Shown here: one piece after another, positions 1-8,234 of the stretch
How the letters are laid out: every line of letters starts with the position of its first letter
Position numbering within the stretch: the first letter of the stretch is position 1
NCBI RefSeq assembly: GCF_014646295.1
Contig: NZ_BMNE01000013.1
Coordinates: 50,543-114,542 of the forward strand
Reading direction: 5' to 3'
DNA length: 64,000 nt
Source: Nocardia rhizosphaerihabitans
GTDB taxonomy: Bacteria > Actinomycetota > Actinomycetes > Mycobacteriales > Mycobacteriaceae
The notes under the pieces: model-generated
Seen by the model: only the letters and a program-made list of their open reading frames with translations
Told to the model about the DNA's origin: nothing
Databases searched by the model: none
Translations under genes and position numbers: made by a program

Positions 1-238
1 GTGGCGATCAACGGTGCGATGTCTGGAATCCGGTTCAACGGAATGGACAGGACCACCGCGTCCACACCCTGCACCGCGTCGGCCGCGGCAACAGCCCGCG
101 CACCCGAGACCAGTATGTCGGCACCGATCGTTCCCGGCCCCCGCGAGTTGGCCACCTTCACGTCGTGTCCGGCCGCACTCAACTTCAGAGTCAGAGTTTT
201 GCCGATAGACCCAGCACCGATAACACACCTATCTTCAT
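1..238 (-). pseudogene. NADPH-dependent F420 reductase-like protein, 5' part, frameshifted, runs off the window
   Basis: Read leftwards, this is the N-terminal Rossmann part of an F420-dependent NADP oxidoreductase-like protein. Visible pieces are GAGSIGKTL (dinucleotide loop), KLSAAGHDVKVANSRGP and VVLSIPLNRIPDIAPL. They closely match the intact paralogue at 62255-62998 (GVGHIGKTL, KLSAAGHDVKVANSRGP). The natural ATG at 238 reads MKIGV, but the next codons are out of frame with GAGSIG: between about 226 and 221 there are two extra bases or one missing. With no other start in the downstream frame, the copy looks dead, barring a sequence error. The 3' part lies outside the window. A strong operator-promoter sits upstream at 343-395. 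Confidence 0.75.
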
Positions 239-342
239 ACAGGAACTCATTTCTGCCACGCAGCATTTCATCCAACGCGGGACGCTCGTTCCGCATGTCC
301 GGTCACGCTGGACCTCTCGCCTGCACCACCCTGTGGGCAAAA

Positions 343-395
343 CGGAGGTTTCATCCGTATTTGAACAGCATAAAACGGAGGTGGCATCCGGTCAA
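343..395 (-). promoter_or_regulatory. Sigma70-like promoter with two 15-bp TetR-type operators, reading leftwards
   Basis: On the minus strand a -35 TTGACC (395-390) and a -10 TATGCT (372-367) are separated by exactly 17 bases. One operator, CGGAGGTGGCATCCG (376-390), fills the spacer. A second, CGGAGGTTTCATCCG (343-357), lies just after the expected start of transcription. Each is an imperfect palindrome of the form CGGAGG-N3-CATCCG. The same arrangement recurs at 19376-19430 and 63800-63854, both upstream of one TetR paralogue family, so this promoter is probably controlled by that regulator. Confidence 0.75.
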
Positions 396-890
396 GTCTG
401 GCGACGGAATCTCCCGCGCCACCGCCCGCGCCTGCCGTGTCCGGCCAACGGTCCACCGCCGGTTGCACTCCATCACGTCAGGCAGTTGCTCGCGAAATAT
501 GTTGCAGCAGCGCCTTGTTCGATATTGCAGTCGCCGCGCCTAGCCCCCGGAGATGATCATGATTGGCCTACCGCTCAACCGCTAGGTGATCCGTCGCCCG
601 ATCCACTTGCGCCAGCCAACTCGACGACGAACTGACCGGACAGCACCTGGTCGGCTCCGCGCGCAGCACGCACGAACCGCCCTCCGTCCACGGCATGGAA
701 GCGGCCAGGGAAGCCTGGACTCTGCGCAACATACTCGCCAACTTCGACTTCCACCCGATAGTCGCAGACACCGCCACCTACATTGCTGACCATGCAGGAA
801 TAGTTCGCAGCCGGGCCTGTGACGGCGTCGCGATCGCCTCGACGATTTCCACGCCGGATTCACCGCTACCCCCGCACTTATGCACCTACG
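396..890. other. Stretch without a recognisable gene
   Basis: Several short open frames cross this interval on both strands, but none has a ribosome site, a recognisable family motif or coding-like continuity. It separates the F420 reductase remnant's promoter from the mscR remnant and is probably part of the same degraded block. I see no repeat, RNA gene or insertion-sequence end in it. Confidence 0.4.
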
Positions 891-1958
891 GGACGCCGGT
901 TTGCGAAACCCCCGCGGGTGCGGGGCCGAAGAACTTGGCCGTGATCGGACCGAAATCGTCATCCCGATCCAGGACGGGGGCGAGGTCGTGGTCGCGATTG
1001 CCGCGTGCGGTGTCTGCCATACCGATCTGACCTGCCGTGAGGCGGCATCAACGACGAATTCCTGTTCCTGCGCGACCACGAGGCCGCAGGCACGGTCGAA
1101 AGTATCGGCGCGGGCCTCGATTCCGTCGAAATCGGCGATTTCGTCGTGCTGAACCGGCGGGCGGCCTGCGGGCGCTGCGAGCCCTGCAAACACGGCCGCC
1201 CGCAGACTGTTTCGACCCTTCAAACCAGCCAGAAGTTGACACTCACCGACGGCACAGAGCTGACTCGAGCGCTCGGCGTCGGCGCGTTTTCCGAGAAGAC
1301 CCTGGTTTACGCCCGGACAACGCACGAAGGTCGACCCCGCCGCCGCGGGACTGATCGGGTGCGGTGTGATGGCCGGTCTCGGCGCCGCGATCAACACCGG
1401 CAATGTCAGCCGCGGCGACTCTGTCGCGGTGATCGGCTGCGGCGGGGTCGGCGACGCAGCGATCGCCGGTGCCCGACTGGCAGGCGCGTCCACCATCGTC
1501 GCCGTAGGCCGCGACGAGCAGAAGCTGGCCTGGGCCCGCAACCTGCACCACCATACTGTGAACGCCACTACCGCCGACGCAGTCACCGCTATCCAAAACT
1601 CACCGGCGGGTTCGGCGCGGATGCCGTCATCGACGCGGTGGGCAGGACCGAAACCTGGCAGCGGGCGTTCTATGCCCGCGACCTCGCCGGCACCGTCATC
1701 CTCATGGGAGTGCCCACATCCAAGATGCGCCTGGAGATGCCGCTGATCGACTTCTTCTCGCGCGGTGGATCATTGGAATCCTCCTGGTATGGCAATTGCT
1801 TGCCCGAACGTGACTTCCCGATGCTGATCGACCTCTGCCTGCACTCGAGGCTGCCGCTGGCGCGATTCGTCACCGAACGCATCGGGCGCGCGGACATGGG
1901 GCATGGCTTCCACACCATGCACGCCGGCCAGGTGCTGCGCTCGGTCGTCGTGCTGTGA
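890..1958 (+). pseudogene. mscR: S-(hydroxymethyl)mycothiol dehydrogenase (zinc alcohol dehydrogenase), multiply frameshifted
   Basis: The family oxidises the mycothiol-formaldehyde adduct and reduces S-nitrosomycothiol in the cytoplasm. Consecutive pieces in changing frames rebuild the protein: CGVCHTDLTCRE with the first catalytic zinc ligands (about 1009-1040), then DHEAAGTVESIGAGLDSVEIGDFVVLNRRAACGRC... (about 1055-1320), then GLIGCGVMAGLGAAINTG and VAVIGCGGVGDAAIAGA (about 1330-1595), then TGGFGADAVIDAVGR through LRSVVVL (about 1600-1958). At least three frame changes (near 1045, 1322 and 1597) and a poorly conserved N-terminus make it a pseudogene. A GTGA overlap couples it to the following MBL-fold remnant, the same neighbour as in mycobacteria. 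Confidence 0.8.
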
Positions 1959-2350
1959 GCGGAGCGCTGCGCATCGACCGGGTGGTGCCCTCGAGGGTGT
2001 TCGAACTCGACGGGGCAGAAGGGAAATCGACAACAACGTATAGGTCGTCGGCGACGACGACGAGGTTGTCGTCACCGACGCCGCACATGACGCGAAACCG
2101 GTGCTGGAATCCATCGGCGGACGCAATGTCATCGCGGTGCTGTGCACCCACCGACACAATGACCACGTCACCTTCGCACCGCAACTCGGAGAAGACGTCT
2201 ACGCACCGGTGTTGCTCCACCCCGGTGACGACCCGCTCTGGCAGCTTTCGCACCACTCTCGACCCGGACCCACAATGTCGGCAGAGTCCGGTGAGCTGCA
2301 GGTTTGCCGCGCGGGCGCCGCTGATCGCCTTGGCCGATTGCTAGTGCACC
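1955..2350 (+). pseudogene. MBL-fold metallohydrolase partner of mscR, frameshifted and truncated
   Basis: It begins with GTG overlapping the mscR stop (GTGA). The first frame gives SGALRIDRVV then VFELDGA. After a frame change near 2020 the second frame gives VVVGDDDEVVVTDAAHD, then GGRNVIAVLCTHRHNDHVTFAPQLG with the HxHxDH zinc motif (THRHNDH), then VLLHPGDDPLW. A full-length MBL hydrolase of this type needs about 200 residues, including downstream metal ligands. Here recognisable sequence stops around 2270, so the C-terminal half is gone. In mycobacteria the homologous pair lies next to the mycothiol formaldehyde dehydrogenase, which supports the identification. It is non-functional as it stands. 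Confidence 0.75.
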
Positions 2351-2387
2351 TCTTCGGATGGCAACATTCGGCGCGGCATACGATCGA

Positions 2388-2413
2388 ATAGTGAATTCCA
2401 CATTCTACTATCG
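2388..2413. promoter_or_regulatory. Probable IclR operator upstream of iclR
   Basis: Read on the minus strand this is CGATAGTAGAATGTG followed by GAATTCACTAT. It aligns with the site at 5158-5184 (CGATAATAGAATTAT then GAATTCTCATAT), with only a few differences. The two sites lie upstream of the IclR gene and of the FAD hydroxylase gene respectively, so they are probably the operators through which this regulator controls itself and the hydroxylase. The assignment to IclR is inferred from position. Confidence 0.6.
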
Positions 2414-2450
2414 AGCAGGATAGGTATGGATTGAGAAAGGATCCGTTCTG

Positions 2451-3146
2451 GTGCGTGACAAGCCAGGCCCCTCGGGGTCGCAAACTCTCAGCCGCGGCAT
2501 CTGCCTGCTGGAGATTCTTGCCGCCGCGGGCCGGAGCTTGACGATCGACGAACTCGCCGAGGCGCTCGGTGTGCACCGATCGGTCGCCTACCGGCTGCTG
2601 CGCACGCTGGAGGATCACGGCCTGATCGCTCGTGACCCGCCGGGCCGGATCGTGCTCGGCGCGGGCCTGGCCGCACTCGCCTCCGGCGTCTCGCGCGACC
2701 TTCAGCAGGCGGCTGTTCCGCAATTGCGCGCGGTCGCCAACGAATTGGGCATGACCTGCCTGCTGGCCGTCCGGCTGGACCAGGACGAGGCGGTCACCCT
2801 CACCAGCGTTGCGCCGGAGCACAGCGTGGCCGTCACCTATCGACCCGGCCATCGACACCCGCTGACTCGCGGCGGCCCGGGCAAGGCGATCTTGCTCGAA
2901 CTGCCGGAAGAACAGTGGCCGCAAGAGCTGCACGATGAGCTGATCCGCAGTCGTTCGCGCGGGTTCGCCGTCAGTCACGACGAAGTGGTGCCGTCGCTGC
3001 GGTCGGTCGCGGTCCCGCTCGGGGTACCCGGTCAGCCCGCCGCCTCGATCGCGGCCATTCATGTATCCCTTCCCCGGCCCGAGGCCGAGATCGCCGAACG
3101 TCTCACAGCGGCGGCCGAAGCCGTCGCACGGGCGCTCGGCGGCTGA
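2451..3146 (+). CDS. IclR-family transcriptional regulator
   Basis: A 231-residue protein with the IclR layout. An N-terminal winged helix-turn-helix (about residues 10-65, with LTIDELAEALGVHRSVAYRLLRTLE as recognition region) is followed by a C-terminal effector-binding domain with the typical GGPGKAIL stretch. The start is GTG at 2451, preceded by AGAAAGGATC. The protein is slightly shorter than the usual 250-280 residues but keeps both domains. It is transcribed towards, and convergent with, the aromatic hydroxylase at 3216-5117. A probable shared operator lies upstream of both genes. IclR proteins often sense aromatic acids, so the effector may be the hydroxylase substrate or product; that is inference. 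Confidence 0.88.
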   Translation: MRDKPGPSGSQTLSRGICLLEILAAAGRSLTIDELAEALGVHRSVAYRLLRTLEDHGLIARDPPGRIVLGAGLAALASGVSRDLQQAAVPQLRAVANELGMTCLLAVRLDQDEAVTLTSVAPEHSVAVTYRPGHRHPLTRGGPGKAILLELPEEQWPQELHDELIRSRSRGFAVSHDEVVPSLRSVAVPLGVPGQPAASIAAIHVSLPRPEAEIAERLTAAAEAVARALGG

Positions 3147-3215
3147 TCGCGGCCTCCACCGCAGTCGAACCGGTCGGTGTGGGACGTTCACACGGGGACG
3201 CCCCACACCGACCGA

Positions 3216-5117
3216 TCAGAGCGCGCTCAGTCGATGCACGAAAATCCCGCCGAAGAAGGCGGCGAGATCGTGCCTTGCGTCGAGCGGCAACACGTGAGCG
3301 ACGTACTGATCGGGCCGCACCACGACCACCACACCGTCGCGGGAGACGCCACGGGCCGCGAAGATGTCGTCGGCCGGGTCGGAGGCGTACACCCTCTCGT
3401 AGTCGGTGATCTGGAAGGGGCCGACTTTTGGCAGAAATACCGCGGGCACCTTGCCGAGGTCTACACCGGTGTGATCCTGCTGGTAGATGACCTTCACGTC
3501 GAACCAGCTGTCGATGTCCGTACCGTCGGGAGTGTGAGTGAGTAGCGGCGAATCCGGTGCGGTGCGCAGCCATTCGGCCAAGTCGGCGGTCTTCGACGGC
3601 TCACCGGCGGCTGGTGTGTCGGCGAAGACGTAGATACGCCAGCGTCCGTCGGCGGTCGCATGGTGGCCGAGGTGTTTGGGGTTCGCGTCGCACACCCGCG
3701 TCACGACATTCGACTTGAAACGTTTGCCGACCGGGAATCCGGTCGCGATCTCCTGGTACGCGGCGTCGGCGACGAGCATCGAGGGCGCGTACTGTGTCAT
3801 GAAGCCTGCGGGGAATTCTGCGGTCTCGACGTAGAACTCCTCCAGTTGGGTGAGGTCCTCCAACTCTTCAGGCTTGGCCGCCATCAGCGCCGACCATTGC
3901 CGGTCGAAGTCGATGAGGTTCTGCGCGATGACCTGACGCTCGGCCGAGTAGGTATCGAGAATCGATTCGGGCGCGCGGCCGTCCAGCACGTGCGCCAGCT
4001 TCCATGCAATGTTCCACCCGTCCTGCATGGACACGTTCATGCCTTGGCCCGCCTTGGCGGAATGGGTGTGGCAGGCATCGCCGGTGATGAAGACCCGCGG
4101 GGTCCGGGTTCCGCTGTGCCCGGGGTGTACGTCGTCGAACTTGTCGGTCACGCGGTGGCCGACCTCGTAGACGCTGCGCCACGCGACGTGCTTCACTTGC
4201 AGCGTGTAAGGGTGCAAGATCCGGTTCGCACGCTCCTCGACCTCCTGCTGCGAGGTCTCTCGCACCTTGCCGTTGTCGCCTTCGGAGACTTCGCCGAGGT
4301 CCACATACATGCGGAACAGGAAGTTGCCCTCACGCGGGATGTGCAGGATGCTGCCGCCGTCGTGCGACTGGATGGCGCACTTGGTGCGGATGTCCGGGAA
4401 GTCGGTTTCGGCGAGCACGTCCATCACGCCCCACGCGTGGTTGGACTGCACGCCCACGAATCGACGCCCGATGGACTCGCGAACCTTGCTGCGCGCGCCG
4501 TCGCAGCCGATCACATACTTGGCCTTCACAATTCGCTCCTGGCCGTCCAGTCTGCCTGCCGAGTGCCGCAGGGTCACGGTGACCGGGTACTCGCCTTCCT
4601 CGGCGACCGTCAGAGTGACGAACTCGTAGCCGTAGTCGGGCTCCAAGCGCGTCGGCGCGTTGCGCGCCACCTCGGCGAAGTAGTCGAGCACGCGCGCTTG
4701 GTTGACGATGAGGTGCGGGAACTCGCTGATCCCGGTCGCGTCGTCGGGAGTGCGCGCGGCGCGGACGATATTGCGCGGATTGCGCGGATCGGGCTTCCAG
4801 AACGCCATCTCGGTGATGCGGTAGGCCTCCCCGATGATGCGCTCGGCAAAGCCGAACGCCTGGAAGGTCTCCACACTGCGCGCCTGGATCCCGTCAGCCT
4901 GCCCGACCTCTAGCCGACCAGGACGGCGCTCGACGAGACGGGTGTTGATGTTCGGGAACTGCGCCAACTGCGCCGCAGCGATCATGCCCGCCGGGCCCGA
5001 ACCGACGATGAGCACGTCCATCTCGTCGGGAAGCTCAGCAGGGCGATCGATGCCGAAACCAGCAGGCGGGTGGATGCTCGGGTCACCGGACACGTAGCCG
5101 TGGTGATGGAACTGCAC
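3216..5117 (-). CDS. FAD-dependent aromatic hydroxylase (3-hydroxybenzoate 4-monooxygenase / phenol 2-monooxygenase type)
   Basis: A 633-residue group A flavoprotein monooxygenase. It shows the FAD GxGxxG motif (VLIVGSGPAGM, about residues 35-46), the DG motif (YVIGCDGARSKVR), and the GD motif with its following helix (VFITGDACHTHSAKAGQGMN). The C-terminal thioredoxin-like domain is typical of the phenol hydroxylase / MobA branch. The MQFHHHGYVSGDP opening resembles actinobacterial 3-hydroxybenzoate 4-hydroxylase relatives. The family uses NAD(P)H and O2 to add a hydroxyl next to an existing one, making a catechol. Next to a homoprotocatechuate ring-cleavage operon, a hydroxyphenylacetate is a plausible substrate, but the family match points to 3-hydroxybenzoate; I cannot decide. 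A ribosome site (GGAGATTCC) precedes the ATG. Confidence 0.85.
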   Translation of the reverse strand: MQFHHHGYVSGDPSIHPPAGFGIDRPAELPDEMDVLIVGSGPAGMIAAAQLAQFPNINTRLVERRPGRLEVGQADGIQARSVETFQAFGFAERIIGEAYRITEMAFWKPDPRNPRNIVRAARTPDDATGISEFPHLIVNQARVLDYFAEVARNAPTRLEPDYGYEFVTLTVAEEGEYPVTVTLRHSAGRLDGQERIVKAKYVIGCDGARSKVRESIGRRFVGVQSNHAWGVMDVLAETDFPDIRTKCAIQSHDGGSILHIPREGNFLFRMYVDLGEVSEGDNGKVRETSQQEVEERANRILHPYTLQVKHVAWRSVYEVGHRVTDKFDDVHPGHSGTRTPRVFITGDACHTHSAKAGQGMNVSMQDGWNIAWKLAHVLDGRAPESILDTYSAERQVIAQNLIDFDRQWSALMAAKPEELEDLTQLEEFYVETAEFPAGFMTQYAPSMLVADAAYQEIATGFPVGKRFKSNVVTRVCDANPKHLGHHATADGRWRIYVFADTPAAGEPSKTADLAEWLRTAPDSPLLTHTPDGTDIDSWFDVKVIYQQDHTGVDLGKVPAVFLPKVGPFQITDYERVYASDPADDIFAARGVSRDGVVVVVRPDQYVAHVLPLDARHDLAAFFGGIFVHRLSAL

Positions 5118-5157
5118 GGAATCTCCTCACTCCACAGACCCAAATTGGCCTGCTGTT

Positions 5158-5184
5158 CGATAATAGAATTATGAATTCTCATAT
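5158..5184. promoter_or_regulatory. Probable IclR operator upstream of the aromatic hydroxylase
   Basis: This lies in the 126-bp gap between the transporter and the hydroxylase. It contains a perfect 15-bp palindrome, AGAATTATGAATTCT (5165-5179), inside a longer stretch. That stretch matches the site at 2388-2413 in CGATA-TAGAAT-N3-GAATTC. Its presence suggests that the hydroxylase has its own IclR-controlled promoter, independent of the upstream transporter gene. Confidence 0.6.
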
Positions 5185-5243
5185 AGATTTCCCTGATCGT
5201 AGAGGGTGGCCCGGCTCTCACACAACCGGCCGCCCGCCGCGGG

Positions 5244-6626
5244 TCACTTCTTCCAGGCGTAGATCCCCACTTGCTGTTCAGCCTCGTTGGTCGGACTCAA
5301 GTCGATGCCCTTGCGGTCGCGTAGCAACAAGGTGCTGACCAGGCCGATCATGGTCATGCCGAGCAGGTAGTAGGCCACGTTCGCCGACGAACCCGTCGTC
5401 TGCTGGATCCACTGCGCGATCGTCGGAGCGAACGCGCCGCCGAGGATCGAGCCGAGCGCGTAGGAGATCGAGACTCCGGAGAACCGGACCGACGCGGGGA
5501 AGAGCTCGGTGTACCAGGCCGCTTGCGCGCCGTAGGTGAAACCGAGCCCCAGGGTGATCAGCATGAGCCCGGCACCGAGCAAGCGGACGTCACCAGTGTT
5601 CACCAGGGGGAAGAGTGTGAGCACGAAGACGCCCTGCAGACCCCAGCCGATCATGTAGGTGGTCCGGCGACCGAGGTAGTCCGATGCCCATCCGGCGGCG
5701 AAAGTGGCGATCAGCCAGCTCACCGACGACGCGGTCACCGCCCACAGCACGTCACCGCGGTCGAGCGCGAGCGGCCCGGCCGGATTGGTGGCGTACCCCT
5801 GGATGTAGCCGCCGGTCGTCATGTAGCCGACGGCGCCGTTACCCGCAAAGACCAGCGCCGACAGCAGCACCAGCGGGGTGAAGCGGGCGAACAGGTCGAC
5901 GACGGGCGTCCTGGCCTGTTCCTTGCGCTCGGCGATCTCGGTGAACACGGGGCTCTCTTCGACGCGGCGGCGCACCCATGAGCCGACAAGGATGAGCACG
6001 ATCGAGAACAGGAACGGGATGCGCCAACCCCAGGTGAGGAATGCGTCTCCGGGGAAGATCATGTCCATCGTCGCCATCATGGCGCTGGCCAGCAGCAAGC
6101 CGATCGGCACGCCGATTTGCGGCATGGCGCCGAAGAGGCCACGGCGGGTCGACGGCGCGTGCTCGACCGCCATGAGAACGGCGCCGCCCCATTCGCCACC
6201 CGCCGAGAGGCCCTGCAGAATCCGCAGCAGCACCAAGAGCACGGGCGCCCAGACCCCGATGGAGGCGTAGGTCGGCAACAGGCCGATCAACGCCGTGGCC
6301 AGGCCCATCAGGATGAGCGTCGTCACCAGCACCGGACGACGACCGACCTTGTCGCCGAAATGCCCGGCCAGGAACGCGCCGAGCGGGCGAAACAGAAAGC
6401 TGACGCCGACAGTCAGGAAGGACAGGATCGACCCGAAGCCGGAACCGGCCGGTTCGAAAAACAACTGGCCGAACACCAGACCAGCAGCCGCAGCGTAGAT
6501 GAAATAGTCGTACCACTCCACTGCGGTGCCGACCATCGTGGCAAAGGCCACGCGTTTGCGATCGGCGTTCGGGGCGATGATGCCGGGCGGCGTGACCGGG
6601 CCGGCGGCTGAGATATTCGCGGACAT
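5244..6626 (-). CDS. MFS transporter, metabolite:H+ symporter (MHS) family, probable aromatic acid uptake
   Basis: A 460-residue, 12-helix permease of the MHS branch (shikimate, proline/betaine and aromatic acid permeases). It has the branch's N-terminal signature VEWYDYFIYAAAAGLVFG and the MFS loop 2-3 motif GHFGDKVGRRPVL. LQGLSAGGEWGGAVLM lies in helix 4 and WASDYLGRRTTY in the second half. It sits in the inner membrane and couples substrate import to protons. Transcription is leftward, upstream of the hydroxylase and divergent from the ring-cleavage operon, so a phenolic or phenylacetic acid is the likely cargo (inference). The ATG follows AAAGGAGTGTCAG, a good ribosome site. Confidence 0.87.
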   Translation of the reverse strand: MSANISAAGPVTPPGIIAPNADRKRVAFATMVGTAVEWYDYFIYAAAAGLVFGQLFFEPAGSGFGSILSFLTVGVSFLFRPLGAFLAGHFGDKVGRRPVLVTTLILMGLATALIGLLPTYASIGVWAPVLLVLLRILQGLSAGGEWGGAVLMAVEHAPSTRRGLFGAMPQIGVPIGLLLASAMMATMDMIFPGDAFLTWGWRIPFLFSIVLILVGSWVRRRVEESPVFTEIAERKEQARTPVVDLFARFTPLVLLSALVFAGNGAVGYMTTGGYIQGYATNPAGPLALDRGDVLWAVTASSVSWLIATFAAGWASDYLGRRTTYMIGWGLQGVFVLTLFPLVNTGDVRLLGAGLMLITLGLGFTYGAQAAWYTELFPASVRFSGVSISYALGSILGGAFAPTIAQWIQQTTGSSANVAYYLLGMTMIGLVSTLLLRDRKGIDLSPTNEAEQQVGIYAWKK

Positions 6627-6690
6627 CTGACACTCCTTTGTGACGCCGTGGTGAGTCCGTCCTCACAACGGCTTTGCGACGCGAATAATG

Positions 6691-6702
6691 ATCGTATATG
6701 AT
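6691..6702. promoter_or_regulatory. Near-palindromic site, candidate GntR (FCD-type) operator
   Basis: ATCGTATATGAT lies between the divergent transporter and ring-cleavage operon and is palindromic at 10 of 12 positions. It resembles the GTATAC-centred operators reported for several FCD-type GntR regulators. The second gene of the operon encodes such a regulator, so autoregulation from here is plausible. The site overlaps the first in-frame ATG (6698) of the downstream gene. Confidence 0.45.
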
Positions 6703-8230
6703 TTCGAATATGACAATGGGCAATGGAGCTCCGATCAGTAAGCCGACCGCCGATCCCCGGTTCGCGGCCCTGCCCGCCCCACCCGGCAAGATCGTCGCGG
6801 TACACCTCAGCTATGAGTCACGCGCCGCGCAGCGTGGGCACAAACCCGCCGCGCCGTCGTACTTCTTCAAGCCCACGAGTTCCGTCGCGGCCTCAGGGTC
6901 CGACATCGAGCGACCAACGGGGACGGAACTGCTCGCGTTCGAGGGCGAAATCGCGCTCGTCATCGGCACTCCCGCTCGGCACGTCTCGATCGAGGACGCC
7001 TGGTCGCACGTCGCTTGGATCACCGCGGCCAACGACTGGGGGCTCTACGACCTGCGCGGCAACGACAAGGGCTCGAACGTGCGCAACAAGGGCCGCGACG
7101 GTTACACACCACTCGGCCCGGGGCTCATCGATGCACGCGGAATCGACCCGGCGGCATTACGCGTACGCACCTGGCACAACGGGCAACTCGTGCAGCACGA
7201 CACGACGGCGGGCCTGATCTTCCCCATCGCGCAGTTCGTGGCCGACCTGTCGCAGCATTTCACGCTCGAGACCGGTGACATCATCCTGACCGGCACCCCA
7301 GCCGGATCGTCGGTCGCGAGACCGGGCGACGAGGTCGAGGTCGAGGTCGACGCTCCGGGCGCGGCTGGCGCACCTACCAGTGGGCGCCTCGTGACGCGGG
7401 TTGTCGAGGGCTTCACCACCTTCGACCCCATGCTCGGATCACTGCCTTCGGTCGATGACCGGCACCGCGAGGAAGCGTGGGGATCACGAACCGCCGCAAG
7501 CCTTCCCGGCACCGAGCCGCCGCCTTCGGCACTCTCCCCCGCACTCCGGGCGAAACTGCTGACAGCCCCCGTGGCGGGACTATCTCAGGCGCTGCGCAAA
7601 CGGGGACTGGACAACGTCTCGATCGACGGTGTGCACTCTCTGTGTCCCGGGGCGAAGCTGGTCGGCACTGCGAAAACTCTGCGGTTCGTGCCGAACCGCG
7701 AGGACCTCTTCCGTAGCCACGGCGGCGGCCACAACGCGCAGAAGCGCGCCTTCGACGCTGTCGCCCCCGGCGAGGTGATAGTCATCGAGGCCCGCGGCGA
7801 ACGCGGGTCGGGAACCCTCGGCGACATCCTCGCGCTGCGGGCCAAGGCGCGCAACGCGGCGGGCATCGTCACCGACGGCGGCGTGCGCGACAGCACGACG
7901 GTCGCGAATATCGGCATCCCGGTGTTCACCCAGGGCGGGCACCCAGCCGTGCTGGGACGCAAGCATGTGCCGTGGGAGGTCGATGTCGCGATCGCCTGCG
8001 GCGGCGCGACGGTGCTCCCCGGCGATGTCATCGTCGGTGACGACGATGGCGTCATCGTCATCCCGGCCACGCTCGCCGAAGAAGTCGCCGACGCGGCCCT
8101 CGCCCAGGAGTCCGAGGACGCGTGGGTCGCCGAGCAGGTGGCGGCCGGGCACCCGGTCGACGGCCTGTTTCCGATGAACGCCGAGTGGCGGGAACGCTAT
8201 ACGACAGCACACGGCGATGCGAAGGGATGA
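6698..8230 (+). CDS. Fusion of a fumarylacetoacetate-hydrolase-like domain and an RraA-like domain
   Basis: A 510-residue two-domain protein. Residues about 25-240 are a FAH-fold domain of the HpaG type, with EGEIALVIG (metal-ligand region), AANDWGLYDLR and GDIILTGTPAGS. Residues about 285-490 are an RraA / HMG-CHA aldolase-like domain, with the GTLGDILALRAKARNAAGIVTDG and PGDVIVGDDDGVIVIP signatures. In the homoprotocatechuate pathway HpaG decarboxylates 5-oxopent-3-ene-1,2,5-tricarboxylate, so the FAH half probably does this. RraA-like domains can be aldolases or oxaloacetate decarboxylases; its job here is unknown. No ribosome site precedes ATG 6698; in-frame ATGs at 6710 and 6716 are alternatives, and a leaderless start is possible. 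Confidence 0.85.
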   Translation: MISNMTMGNGAPISKPTADPRFAALPAPPGKIVAVHLSYESRAAQRGHKPAAPSYFFKPTSSVAASGSDIERPTGTELLAFEGEIALVIGTPARHVSIEDAWSHVAWITAANDWGLYDLRGNDKGSNVRNKGRDGYTPLGPGLIDARGIDPAALRVRTWHNGQLVQHDTTAGLIFPIAQFVADLSQHFTLETGDIILTGTPAGSSVARPGDEVEVEVDAPGAAGAPTSGRLVTRVVEGFTTFDPMLGSLPSVDDRHREEAWGSRTAASLPGTEPPPSALSPALRAKLLTAPVAGLSQALRKRGLDNVSIDGVHSLCPGAKLVGTAKTLRFVPNREDLFRSHGGGHNAQKRAFDAVAPGEVIVIEARGERGSGTLGDILALRAKARNAAGIVTDGGVRDSTTVANIGIPVFTQGGHPAVLGRKHVPWEVDVAIACGGATVLPGDVIVGDDDGVIVIPATLAEEVADAALAQESEDAWVAEQVAAGHPVDGLFPMNAEWRERYTTAHGDAKG

Positions 8231-8234
8231 TTCT

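Noticed and set aside
582..1586. Long minus-strand open frame of 334 codons
   Set aside because: It is antisense to the mscR remnant, whose conserved motifs define the coding strand; its own translation is arginine/serine-rich with no family features.
3660..4913. 417-codon plus-strand open frame
   Set aside because: It lies wholly within the flavoprotein hydroxylase on the other strand and is a GC-driven shadow frame.
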